A stretch of 9,790 bases of DNA from Bifidobacterium breve (lineage in GTDB: Bacteria; Actinomycetota; Actinomycetes; Mycobacteriales; Mycobacteriaceae): contig CAMCWJ010000088.1 in the NCBI GenBank assembly GCA_945882475.1, positions 1 through 9,790 on the forward strand. Reading direction: 5' to 3'. Under the pieces are notes generated by a model. The model was not told where the DNA came from. It searched no databases and saw only the letters and a list, made by a program, of their open reading frames with translations. Made by a program: the position numbers and the translations under genes. Shown piece after piece: positions 1-6,299 of the stretch (positions are counted from its first letter, which is position 1; the number at the start of each line of letters is the position of its first letter).

Positions 1-158
1 CGGTCACCCCGCAGAAGGTCCGCCGCGTCCGGCGGCTGGCCGGTATATGGCTGGCCGAGCAGGACGTGCGCTGGCCGCAGATCCGTATCGACGTCATCGG
101 AGTGCGCGTCGGCCGGTGCCGCACTCCTGAGGTGATGCACCTGCGGGGAGTGAGCTGA
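1..158 (+). CDS. yraN: YraN/UPF0102 family protein, 3' end only
   Basis: Reading from base 3, 51 codons run to a TGA at 156-158. The peptide starts VTPQKVRRVRRLAGIWLA and ends EVMHLRGVS. A TP-x-K followed by basic helices and then an IRIDVIGV strand is the usual C-terminal half of UPF0102 (YraN) proteins. That family has a predicted PD-(D/E)XK nuclease-like fold and no firmly established role; the catalytic residues would lie upstream of the window. The stop overlaps the comM ATG by one base (TGATG), which implies translational coupling. yraN-comM-dprA is a known mycobacterial order (Rv2898c-Rv2896c). The identification rests on a short fragment plus context. Confidence 0.82.
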   Translation, partial: VTPQKVRRVRRLAGIWLAEQDVRWPQIRIDVIGVRVGRCRTPEVMHLRGVS

Positions 159-1666
159 TGGCGCTCGGCCGCGCGTTCTCGGTCGCGGTCCGGGGCCTCG
201 ACGGGGACATCGTGGAGATCGAAGCCGACATCACCTCGGGACTGCCCGGCGTGCATCTGGTCGGACTGCCCGACGCCGCGCTCCAGGAGTCCCGGGACCG
301 GGTCCGTGCGGCGATCACCAACTGCGGCAACACCTGGCCGATGTCGCGGCTGACTCTGGCGCTCTCACCGGCCACCCTGCCCAAGACGGGGTCGCTGTAC
401 GACATCGCGCTGGCGTGCTCGGTGCTCTCGGCCGAGCGGAAGAAACCCTGGGACCGGCTGGAAAAGACGGTGCTGCTCGGCGAGTTGGCTCTTGACGGCC
501 GGATCCGGCCGGTGCGTGGCGTGCTGCCCGCAGTGTTGGCGGCCAAGGCACAGGGGTGGCCGGCCATCGTGGTTCCGATCGGCAACCTGGCCGAGGCAAG
601 CCTGGTGGACGGCATCGAGGTACTCGGCGCGCGCACACTGCGCAACCTTCAGCAGTGGCTCGATGGTGGTTCGTTGGACGGTCGGGTGCCGACGCCTCCG
701 CCCGATGATCACTCGATCGCTGATCTCGCCGATATCGTGGGCCAGTCGCAGGCCCGGTTCGCCGTTGAGGTGGCAGCTGCCGGTGCCCACCATCTGATGC
801 TCACCGGACCGCCGGGAGTGGGCAAAACCATGCTGGCTCAACGACTCCCGGGGCTTTTGCCTGATCTGACCGAGAGTGAGGCGCTGGAGGTGACGGCCAT
901 CCACTCAGTGGCCGGGCTGCTATCGGAGCACACGCCATTGGTCACCAGGCCGCCGCTGATCGCGCCGCACCACTCCTCGAGCGTGGCGGCGCTGGTCGGC
1001 GGCGGCTCCGGCCTGGCCAAGCCCGGCGCGATCAGCCGGGCCCATCGTGGGGTGCTCTTCCTCGACGAGTGTGCTGAGATCAGGATCAGCGCGTTGGAGG
1101 CGCTGCGAACCCCGCTGGAGGACGGCGAGATCCGACTCGCGCGCCGCGACGGTGTGGTGCGCTACCCGGCGCGGTTCCAGCTGGTACTGGCCGCCAACCC
1201 ATGTCCGTGTGCGCGCACCGATCCGACGGACTGCATCTGCACGTCGCTGCAGAAGCGCCGCTATCTCGGCAAGCTGTCCGGGCCACTGCTTGACCGGGTG
1301 GACCTGCGGGTGCCGATGTACAACGTGCGCGCCGGGGCCTTTGCGGCCGAGGCGGCCGAGAGCAGCGAGCAGGTCCGGGCACGGGTGGCCCAAGCCCGCT
1401 TGGCCGCCGCCGAACGCTGGCGCAAGCACGGATTCGCCACCAACGCTGAGGTCACCGGCGCGGTACTGCGCCGCCGCTTCCGCCTGAGTGCGCCGGTGAT
1501 GGCTCCGCTGAAAACATCATTGGAACGCGGGTTGATCAGTATCCGCGGCGTCGATCGGTCGTTGCGAGTCGCGTGGACCTTGGCCGACTTGGCCGGCCGC
1601 ACCACACCGGAGGTCAACGACGTCTCGGTGGCGCTGAGTTTCCGGCAGACGGAGGTCACACCGTGA
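158..1666 (+). CDS. comM: YifB/ComM-family Mg-chelatase-like AAA+ ATPase
   Basis: A 502-residue protein, normal for the family. The N-terminal part (about 1-170) is the Lon-protease-like domain of YifB proteins, including GLPDAALQESRDRVRAAI at about 36-53. The AAA+ module follows, with Walker A GPPGVGKT at 217-224, Walker B GVLFLDE at 298-304 and GPLLDRVDL at about 375-383. A cysteine cluster (C349, C351, C359, C361) sits where the family usually has a CPC...CxC motif, probably metal-binding. The C-terminal helical Mg-chelatase domain covers about 400-495. In naturally transforming bacteria ComM is a hexameric helicase that drives branch migration of incoming DNA; its role in mycobacteria is not settled. 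The ATG overlaps the yraN stop and the TGA overlaps the dprA GTG, so the three genes look like one operon. Confidence 0.95.
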   Translation: MALGRAFSVAVRGLDGDIVEIEADITSGLPGVHLVGLPDAALQESRDRVRAAITNCGNTWPMSRLTLALSPATLPKTGSLYDIALACSVLSAERKKPWDRLEKTVLLGELALDGRIRPVRGVLPAVLAAKAQGWPAIVVPIGNLAEASLVDGIEVLGARTLRNLQQWLDGGSLDGRVPTPPPDDHSIADLADIVGQSQARFAVEVAAAGAHHLMLTGPPGVGKTMLAQRLPGLLPDLTESEALEVTAIHSVAGLLSEHTPLVTRPPLIAPHHSSSVAALVGGGSGLAKPGAISRAHRGVLFLDECAEIRISALEALRTPLEDGEIRLARRDGVVRYPARFQLVLAANPCPCARTDPTDCICTSLQKRRYLGKLSGPLLDRVDLRVPMYNVRAGAFAAEAAESSEQVRARVAQARLAAAERWRKHGFATNAEVTGAVLRRRFRLSAPVMAPLKTSLERGLISIRGVDRSLRVAWTLADLAGRTTPEVNDVSVALSFRQTEVTP

Positions 1667-2811
1667 GCGCCTCGCGCGAACTGTCGGCCTGGGCCTACCT
1701 GTCCAGGGTCCTAGAGGCACCGTGTTCGGAGCTTGCCGCGTTGGTCACGCGCTTCGGTCCGGTGGAGGCGGCCGACCGGATCGGGCGTGGCGCGGTGGGG
1801 GATGATCTTGCCCGGCGAACAATCGCTCGCCGCGATATCGACTGTGCCGCCGAGGATCTGGAGTTGCTGCACCGGCGCGGGGGCCGGCTGGTCACACCCG
1901 ATGACGATGAGTGGCCGGGACTCGCGTTCGCGGCATTCACCGGTGCTCCGGTGCGTGCCAAGCCGCAGGGTTGCGCGCCTCTGGCACTGTGGGTGATCGG
2001 TCCACTGCGACTCGATGACGTAGCCGAACGCGCGGTGGCCATCGTGGGAACACGGGCGTGCACCGCCTACGGCGAGCATGTCGCGGCCGACCTGTCTGCA
2101 GGTCTGGCCGAGCATGATGTCGCGGTCGTCTCCGGCGGGGCCTATGGCATCGACGGAGCTGCCCATCGCGCTGCACTGGCCGCCGACGGAGTCACGGTGG
2201 CGGTTCTCGCCGGGGGAGTCGACGTCCTATATCCGGCCGGGCACTCCGCACTGCTGCACCGCGTCGCAACACACGGTCTGCTGGTTAGTGAGTACCCACC
2301 CGGCGTGCGCCCGGCGCGGCACCGTTTCCTGACCCGCAACCGACTGGTGGCCGCGTTGTCGGGTGCCACCGTGGTGGTCGAGGCAGGCATCCGCAGTGGT
2401 GCCGCCAGTACCGCTGCCTGGGCGCGCGCCCTCGGTCGGGTCGTCTGCGCGGTTCCCGGGCCCATCACCTCGGCGGCCTCGACGGGCTGTCACATTCTGT
2501 TGCAAGCCGGTGCCGAACTTGTCACCAGAGCTGACGAAGTTCGCGAAATCATAGGGCGTGCAGGTGAATTCGCCGATGAGCAGCCGCGTCCGGCAGATGT
2601 GTTGGACGCACTGACCGATATCGAACGCCGGGTGTACGAAGCACTGCCGGGCCGCGGCGCCCGCACCCCCGACGAGATCGCCGTCGCATCCGGTCTGCCG
2701 GCAACCGAGGTCCTGGGTCCGTTGGCAATGCTCGAGATCGCCGGACTCATCGAGCGTCACGAAGGGAGGTGGCGGCTGGTACGTAAGCCTGCCCGCAGCA
2801 GATCTGCCTAG
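1663..2811 (+). CDS. dprA: DNA-processing protein DprA (RecA loader)
   Basis: A 382-residue protein. I chose the GTG at 1663, which overlaps the comM stop (GTGA), because the open frame upstream of it (ATG at 1573) lies inside comM and does not look like DprA. The N-terminal helical region covers about 1-100. The Rossmann-like DprA/Smf core has IVGTRA at 127-132, SGGAYGIDGAAH at 157-168, RFLTRNRLVA at 221-230, EAGIRSGAAST at about 240-250 and VPGP at about 264-267. A winged-helix-like C-terminal domain (about 300-376) ends in a basic tail. The usual SGxARGID motif reads SGGAYGID here, which I believe is typical of mycobacterial DprA. The protein binds single-stranded DNA and loads RecA in transforming bacteria. 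In M. tuberculosis viuB follows dprA; here xerC follows directly. Confidence 0.94.
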   Translation: MSASRELSAWAYLSRVLEAPCSELAALVTRFGPVEAADRIGRGAVGDDLARRTIARRDIDCAAEDLELLHRRGGRLVTPDDDEWPGLAFAAFTGAPVRAKPQGCAPLALWVIGPLRLDDVAERAVAIVGTRACTAYGEHVAADLSAGLAEHDVAVVSGGAYGIDGAAHRAALAADGVTVAVLAGGVDVLYPAGHSALLHRVATHGLLVSEYPPGVRPARHRFLTRNRLVAALSGATVVVEAGIRSGAASTAAWARALGRVVCAVPGPITSAASTGCHILLQAGAELVTRADEVREIIGRAGEFADEQPRPADVLDALTDIERRVYEALPGRGARTPDEIAVASGLPATEVLGPLAMLEIAGLIERHEGRWRLVRKPARSRSA

Positions 2812-2849
2812 TCGCGTAGTTGCCCAATTGATACGTCTGCGTCACCGAC

Positions 2850-2884
2850 ACACCCGCCCGGATGGCCTGCGGGCCGCCGGGTGT
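2850..2884 (+). terminator. Imperfect hairpin between dprA and xerC
   Basis: ACACCCG (2850-2856) pairs with CGGGTGT (2878-2884). Inside it CCCG (2857-2860) pairs with CGGG (2870-2873) around a 9-base loop, leaving a 4-base bulge on the 3' side. It lies in the 86-base gap after the dprA stop. No T-run follows, so it is not a classic intrinsic terminator. It could attenuate read-through into xerC or simply be chance pairing in GC-rich DNA. Confidence 0.25.
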
Positions 2885-2897
2885 CTGCGACGGTGGG

Positions 2898-3821
2898 ATG
2901 GTGGACGGTCCGGACCGGTACGCGGCGATCCTCGAGGAGTACGCCGAACATCTTGCGCTGGAACGTGGACGCTCCGAGCACACCCGCCGGGCCTATGGGG
3001 CCGATCTGCGGTCGCTGTTCGCATTCCTTGATGCCCGGATGCCCGGAGCCGGCTTGGATGCGCTGAGTGTTCCGACACTGCGCGCGTGGCTGGCCGCCCA
3101 GGCCGCCGCCGGTGCCGCCCGCACCACGCTGGCGCGCCGGACCTCAGCGGTCAAGACCTTCACCGCCTGGGCTACCCGGCGCGGGCTGCTGGCAGACGAC
3201 CCGGCGGCTCGGCTGCAGGTTCCCAAAGCCCACCGGACCCTCCCGGCGGTGCTTCGTCAGGACCAGGCACAGGCGGCGATGGACGCGGCCGGTCTCGGCG
3301 CCGAACAGGGCGATCCGCTGGCCCTGCGGGACAGGCTGATCGTCGAGATGCTCTACGCCACCGGCATCCGGGTCAGTGAGCTGTGCGGCCTGGACATCGA
3401 CGACGTCGATACCGGCCGTCGGCTGCTGCGGGTGTTGGGCAAGGGCAACAAGCAACGCACCGTCCCCTTCGGCGGCCCCGCCCTCGGTGCACTGAATGCC
3501 TGGCTGACCGACGGCCGCCCGACGCTGGTGAATTCCGGGTCCGGCCCCGCGCTGCTGCTCGGACCACGCGGGCGGCGACTCGACCCGCGTCAGGCCCGCA
3601 CCGTGGTGCATCAGACCGTCTCGGCCGTCGGCGGCGCCCCGGACATCGGGCCGCACGGGCTGCGCCACAGTGCGGCCACCCACCTGCTCGAAGGCGGTGC
3701 CGACCTGCGGGTGGTGCAGGAACTCCTGGGCCACACCAGCCTGGCTACCACCCAGCTTTACACCCATGTCACGGTCGCGCGGTTACGTGCGGTGCACGAC
3801 CAGGCGCATCCGCGGGCCTAG
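2898..3821 (+). CDS. xerC: Site-specific tyrosine recombinase XerC
   Basis: A 307-residue protein from the ATG at 2898. The frame also offers an ATG at 2862, but the extra residues (MACGPPGVCDGG) do not resemble a Xer N-terminus and the known mycobacterial protein is about 298 residues. The GTG at 2901 is equally possible; no strong ribosome site decides. The N-terminal SAM-like core-binding domain (about 5-95) contains RSEHTRRAY. The catalytic domain carries all expected residues: R158 (GIRVSEL), K182 (GKGNKQR), H243 and R246 (HGLRHSAATHLL), H269 (LGHTS) and the nucleophile Y278 (LYTHV). With XerD, encoded elsewhere, XerC resolves chromosome dimers at dif near the terminus. It probably follows dprA in the same transcript, though the 86-base gap allows a separate start. 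Confidence 0.94.
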   Translation: MVDGPDRYAAILEEYAEHLALERGRSEHTRRAYGADLRSLFAFLDARMPGAGLDALSVPTLRAWLAAQAAAGAARTTLARRTSAVKTFTAWATRRGLLADDPAARLQVPKAHRTLPAVLRQDQAQAAMDAAGLGAEQGDPLALRDRLIVEMLYATGIRVSELCGLDIDDVDTGRRLLRVLGKGNKQRTVPFGGPALGALNAWLTDGRPTLVNSGSGPALLLGPRGRRLDPRQARTVVHQTVSAVGGAPDIGPHGLRHSAATHLLEGGADLRVVQELLGHTSLATTQLYTHVTVARLRAVHDQAHPRA

Positions 3822-3823
3822 GC
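3816..3823. other. Shared convergent stop codons in a GCCTAGGC palindrome
   Basis: The xerC stop (TAG at 3819-3821) and the stop of the opposing M23 gene (TAG on the minus strand, 3820 to 3818) overlap in CTAG, inside the perfect 8-base palindrome GCCTAGGC. The genes therefore end on top of each other with no spacer, and any transcription terminator must lie inside the opposite coding region. This is direct sequence observation; whether it matters is unknown. Confidence 0.8.
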
Positions 3824-4315
3824 TCGCCCCGACGGTTTGAGGCGTATCGGCGTCGTCGCGAGCAGCCCGAGCGGGTCGACGTAGTCGGCTCGCGCCGCCG
3901 GACCCCACATCGCACCCCAGTGCAGGCAGGCTGCCGCCGGGCAGCCCGGATGGCCGGCCGCCAGTCGGCCCAGCGGGGTGCCGGCATCGACGAGGTATCC
4001 GGGCCGCACGACCGCCTGCACCGGCTCGTAGCTGGTCCGCAGCCCGCCGGGATGGGCTATCGAGACCACCGGCCGTCCGGCCAGCGACCCCGCGAACACC
4101 ACCATGCCGGGACCGGCGGCATAGACCGGCTGTCCGGGGGCGCCGGCCAGGTCGACACCGCGGTGCCCGCGCTGCCAATTCGGTCGCGGAGCGTCGAACG
4201 GCCGGGTCAGCACCGGTGTGCCGGGCCGAAGCGGCCACGTCAGCCGGTCGGCCTCGGCGCTGGCCACCCCCGCGCAGGCGACCCACACAACGATTAGTGC
4301 CGTAGGAAACCGCAT
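3818..4315 (-). CDS. Exported LytM/M23-domain protein with atypical active site
   Basis: A 165-residue protein from the ATG at 4315; an in-frame GTG two codons upstream (4321) is possible. The N-terminus (MRFPTALIVVWVACAGVASA) has a basic start, a hydrophobic core and an A-S-A cleavage site after about residue 20, a good Sec signal peptide. The rest is one M23/LytM fold with HRGVDLAG (H51, D55), PVYAAGPGMVVFAG and CLHWGAMWG (H132). The three expected zinc ligands H, D and H are present. The first His of the usual HxH is Cys (C130), and the catalytic-loop His after the Tyr is replaced (SYEPV). Related actinobacterial proteins (I recall Rv2891 in the same place) seem to share this. It may bind peptidoglycan or regulate another hydrolase rather than cut; enzymatic activity is unproven. 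It converges on xerC and diverges from rpsB. Confidence 0.85.
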   Translation of the reverse strand: MRFPTALIVVWVACAGVASAEADRLTWPLRPGTPVLTRPFDAPRPNWQRGHRGVDLAGAPGQPVYAAGPGMVVFAGSLAGRPVVSIAHPGGLRTSYEPVQAVVRPGYLVDAGTPLGRLAAGHPGCPAAACLHWGAMWGPAARADYVDPLGLLATTPIRLKPSGRA

Positions 4316-4360
4316 GCACACAGTTCAGCGTGCCGCGACCTGGATTGCCGCCCCGCGGGT

Positions 4361-4404
4361 GCCGGCCTGTGTATCGGCTGGGCTCTGTGCACCGCCGGCC
4401 TGTG
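4361..4404 (+). repeat. 11-base direct repeat GCCGGCCTGTG, two copies
   Basis: Exact copies of GCCGGCCTGTG lie at 4361-4371 and 4394-4404, 33 bases apart start to start, about three helical turns. CTGTGCAC also occurs twice (4384-4391 and 4400-4407). The cluster sits between the M23 start and the putative rpsB promoter, a possible place for a regulator. The repeat is GC-rich and short, so chance is a real alternative. Confidence 0.4.
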
Positions 4405-4445
4405 CACTGGTTGGCAGCGTGGATCGGAGCACCCTCTCCGGCGTG

Positions 4446-4451
4446 TAAACT
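4446..4451 (+). promoter_or_regulatory. Possible -10 element for rpsB (TAAACT)
   Basis: TAAACT fits the mycobacterial SigA -10 pattern TANNNT and stands out in very GC-rich DNA. No good -35 hexamer lies 16-19 bases upstream, which is common for mycobacterial promoters. Initiation here would give an rpsB leader of about 175-180 nucleotides including both hairpins. A TTGACT at 4477-4482 looks like a -35 but has no matching -10 at normal spacing. Confidence 0.3.
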
Positions 4452-4498
4452 CAGGTCCGCAACTCGCTTGCGCGGGTTGACTTCGCGCGTCTGTATGC

Positions 4499-4518
4499 AA
4501 GGTCGCCATGCCGACCTT
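4499..4518 (+). promoter_or_regulatory. Perfect hairpin or dyad in the rpsB leader
   Basis: AAGGTCG (4499-4505) and CGACCTT (4512-4518) are exact inverted repeats around the 6-base loop CCATGC. The stem can extend by two more pairs (GC at 4497-4498 with GC at 4520-4521) across one bulged T. The loop holds the ATG of a possible upstream ORF, and the 5' arm holds its only Shine-Dalgarno-like AAGG, so folding would hide that start. It could instead be a DNA operator. Only the symmetry itself is certain. Confidence 0.45.
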
Positions 4519-4621
4519 TGCCCGCATCGCCGGTTGGTCCCGTGTTCACGCGGGTCGGTGCTGCGAGCGGACGCCAGGGCCCGGCAACACCCGTCGCCGG
4601 GCGGCAACCGACAACAACTAA
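4508..4621 (+). CDS. Possible 37-codon upstream ORF in the rpsB leader
   Basis: ATG at 4508 opens a frame ending in TAA at 4619-4621, in the same frame as rpsB and 12 bases before its ATG. The peptide begins MPTFARIAGWSRV and ends in an Arg-rich stretch followed by ATDNN. AAGG at 4499-4502, five bases before the ATG, could act as a weak ribosome site. The stop overlaps the rpsB Shine-Dalgarno (TAAGGAA), the geometry expected for termination-reinitiation coupling. The frame also crosses the second hairpin (4579-4602), so translating ribosomes would melt it. I recognise no protein family, and short open frames arise easily in GC-rich DNA, so this is a candidate leader peptide only. Confidence 0.25.
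   Translation: MPTFARIAGWSRVHAGRCCERTPGPGNTRRRAATDNN
4579..4602 (+). promoter_or_regulatory. Leader hairpin just upstream of the rpsB ribosome site
   Basis: GCCCGGC (4579-4585) and GCCGGGC (4596-4602) form a perfect all-G/C 7-base stem with a 10-base loop (AACACCCGTC). It ends 17 bases before the AGGAA of rpsB. There is no T-tract after it, so it is unlikely to be a simple terminator. In other bacteria S2 represses its own mRNA through a structured rpsB leader; this hairpin could have that role here, but that is inference. Confidence 0.4.
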
Positions 4622-4633
4622 GGAATAGCCGAC

Positions 4634-5470
4634 ATGGCTGTCGTGACCATGAAGCAGCTGCTGGACAGCGGCACCCACTTCGGGCATCAAACCCGTCGCT
4701 GGAATCCCAAGATGAAGCGGTTCATCTTCACCGACCGCAACGGCATCTACATCATCGACCTGCAGCAGACCCTGACGTTCATCGACAAGGCCTACGAGTT
4801 CGTGAAGGAAACTGTCGCGCACGGCGGTTCGGTGATGTTCGTCGGGACCAAGCGCCAGGCCCAGGAGTCCATCGCCGATGAGGCGACCCGGGTCGGTATG
4901 CCGTATGTCAACCAGCGGTGGCTCGGTGGCATGCTGACCAACTTCTCGACCGTGCACAAGCGCCTGCAACGCCTCAAGGAACTTGAGAGCATGGAGCAGA
5001 CCGGCGGTTTTGAGGGTCGCACCAAGAAGGAAATCCTCATGCTGACCCGGGAGAAGACCAAGCTCGAGCGCAGCCTCGGCGGCATCCGGGACATGAACAA
5101 GGTGCCGTCGGCCATCTGGGTGGTCGACACCAATAAGGAACATCTCGCCGTCGCGGAGGCCCGCAAGCTCAACATCCCGATCATCGCGATCCTCGACACC
5201 AACTGCGACCCGGATCTGGTCGACTACCCGATTCCGGGCAACGACGATGCGATCCGCGCTGCGGCGCTGCTGACCAAGGTCATCGCCTCGGCGGTCGCCG
5301 AGGGGCTCAAGGCTCGCTCCGGCGTCGGTGGGGACAAGGCTGAAGGCGAGGCCGAACCGCTGGCCGAGTGGGAGCAGGAACTGCTGGCCAGTGCGGCCAT
5401 CGAGTCCGCGCCGACCGAGGCCGGACCCGTCGCCGATGAATCCGTCACCGTCACCGTCACGGAAGGCTGA
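4634..5470 (+). CDS. rpsB: 30S ribosomal protein S2
   Basis: A 278-residue S2 protein, slightly larger than the E. coli form (about 240) as in other mycobacteria. The N-terminal signature GTHFGHQTRRWNPKM is at 13-27, followed by FIFTDRNGIYIIDLQQT, then NQRWLGGMLTNF (about 93-104), the helical hairpin rich in K/R/E (about 105-155) and CDPDLVDYPIPGNDDAIRAAALL (about 191-213). The extra length is an acidic C-terminal tail ending ESVTVTVTEG. The ATG is fixed by AAGGAA at 4620-4625, eight bases upstream, and by the in-frame TAA at 4619. S2 binds the small subunit late, near S1 and the anti-Shine-Dalgarno region. tsf starts one base after the stop, the standard rpsB-tsf operon. Confidence 0.98.
   Translation: MAVVTMKQLLDSGTHFGHQTRRWNPKMKRFIFTDRNGIYIIDLQQTLTFIDKAYEFVKETVAHGGSVMFVGTKRQAQESIADEATRVGMPYVNQRWLGGMLTNFSTVHKRLQRLKELESMEQTGGFEGRTKKEILMLTREKTKLERSLGGIRDMNKVPSAIWVVDTNKEHLAVAEARKLNIPIIAILDTNCDPDLVDYPIPGNDDAIRAAALLTKVIASAVAEGLKARSGVGGDKAEGEAEPLAEWEQELLASAAIESAPTEAGPVADESVTVTVTEG
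5442..5459 (+). repeat. Three tandem CCGTCA hexamers at the end of rpsB
   Basis: CCGTCA occurs three times in a row at 5442-5459 and encodes the Val-Thr run of the S2 tail (SVTVTVTEG). Being a multiple of three, slippage would change the number of Val-Thr pairs without a frameshift. Tail length may thus vary between strains. Confidence 0.55.
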
Positions 5471-5471
5471 G

Positions 5472-6299
5472 ATGGCCAACTACACCGCTGCCGATGTCAA
5501 GCGCCTGCGCGAGTTGACCGGCGCCGGCATGCTCGACTGCAAGAACGCCCTCGCCGAGGCTGATGGCGATTACGACAAGGCGGTCGAGGCGCTGCGCATC
5601 AAGGGTGCCAAGGATGTCGGTAAGCGCGCTGAGCGGGCCACCGCCGAGGGGCTGGTGGCCGCCAAGGACGGCGCGTTGATCGAGCTCAACTCCGAGACCG
5701 ACTTCGTCGCCAAGAACGCCGAATTCCAAACGCTGGCAGCGCAAGTCGTGGATGCGGCGCTGGCAGCCAAGGCGAACGACGTCGAGGCGCTGAAGGCCGC
5801 GAAGATCGGCGACCGCACCGTCGAGCAGGCCATCGCCGAGTTGTCCGCCAAGATCGGCGAGAAGCTGGAGTTGCGCCGGGTGCAGTACTTCGACGGCCAC
5901 GTCGAGACCTATCTGCACAAGCGGGCCGCCGACCTGCCGCCCGCGGTGGGGGTGCTGGTCGAATTCGAATCCAGCGATGCCGCGAAAGGCAAGGAGGCCG
6001 CGCACGCGGTCGCCCTGCAGATCGCCGCGCTCAAGGCGCGTTACCTCACCCGCGAGGATGTGCCCGAGGACCTCGTCGCCAGTGAGCGCCGGATCGCCGA
6101 CGAGACCGCCAAGGCCGAGGGCAAGCCCGAACAGGCGCTGCCCAAGATCATCGAGGGCCGGGTCACCGGCTTTTTCAAGGACGTCGTGCTGCTCGACCAG
6201 CCGTCGGTGGCGGACAGCAAGAAGTCGGTCAAGGCCCTGCTCGACGAGGCCGGCGTGACCGTCACCCGGTTCGCGCGCTTCGAGGTGGGTCAGGCCTGA
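5472..6299 (+). CDS. tsf: Translation elongation factor Ts
   Basis: A 275-residue EF-Ts, normal for actinobacteria. The ATG at 5472 follows the rpsB stop by one base and has GGAAGG (5461-5466) five bases upstream inside the rpsB end; the frame open further upstream lies within rpsB. The N-terminal UBA-like domain (MANYTAADVKRLRELTGAGMLDCKNAL) is followed by IKGAKDVGKRAERATAEG and the EF-Tu contact motif TDFVAKN at 76-82. The rest forms the core subdomains, including RRVQYFDGHVETYLH and VVLLDQPSV. EF-Ts is the guanine nucleotide exchange factor that recycles EF-Tu. It is probably co-transcribed and coupled with rpsB. Confidence 0.98.
   Translation: MANYTAADVKRLRELTGAGMLDCKNALAEADGDYDKAVEALRIKGAKDVGKRAERATAEGLVAAKDGALIELNSETDFVAKNAEFQTLAAQVVDAALAAKANDVEALKAAKIGDRTVEQAIAELSAKIGEKLELRRVQYFDGHVETYLHKRAADLPPAVGVLVEFESSDAAKGKEAAHAVALQIAALKARYLTREDVPEDLVASERRIADETAKAEGKPEQALPKIIEGRVTGFFKDVVLLDQPSVADSKKSVKALLDEAGVTVTRFARFEVGQA

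Larger units (their letters stand above)
4316..4633. other. Divergent intergenic region and rpsB leader
   Basis: A 318-base spacer between the minus-strand M23 gene and rpsB must hold promoters in both directions. From left to right it contains an 11-base direct repeat (4361 and 4394), a TAAACT element (4446), a perfect 7-base hairpin (4499-4518), a possible 37-codon ORF (4508-4621), a second perfect 7-base hairpin (4579-4602) and the rpsB ribosome site. No convincing M23 promoter was found on the minus strand. Longer open frames crossing the region are antisense or alternative-frame noise with no recognisable protein. Confidence 0.7.

Noticed and set aside
2747..2983. Minus-strand frame over the dprA-xerC gap, with a protein-like stretch around VSVTQTYQLGNYATR
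   Set aside because: It overlaps conserved coding at both ends, has no clear start or ribosome site, and I recognise no family; it might be a remnant, but the evidence is too thin.
3383..4297. A 304-codon plus-strand frame spanning the end of xerC and the M23 gene
   Set aside because: It is out of frame with xerC and antisense to the M23 gene, and is Arg/Pro/Gly-rich without motifs.
4313..4315. Lipoprotein reading of the M23 signal peptide (Cys in WVACAG)
   Set aside because: The residue at -3 is Trp and the lipobox is poor; the A-S-A signal peptidase I site fits better.
4477..4499. TTGACT followed by TATGCA as an rpsB promoter
   Set aside because: The spacing between the hexamers is only 11 bases, too short for a sigma-70-type promoter.
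4330..4881. A 183-codon plus-strand frame through the rpsB leader into rpsB
   Set aside because: It runs out of frame through the start of rpsB and has no protein-like features.
4451..5479. A 342-codon minus-strand frame across rpsB
   Set aside because: It is the mirror of rpsB codons, with His/Asp/Gly/Leu-rich composition typical of antisense frames and no recognisable fold.
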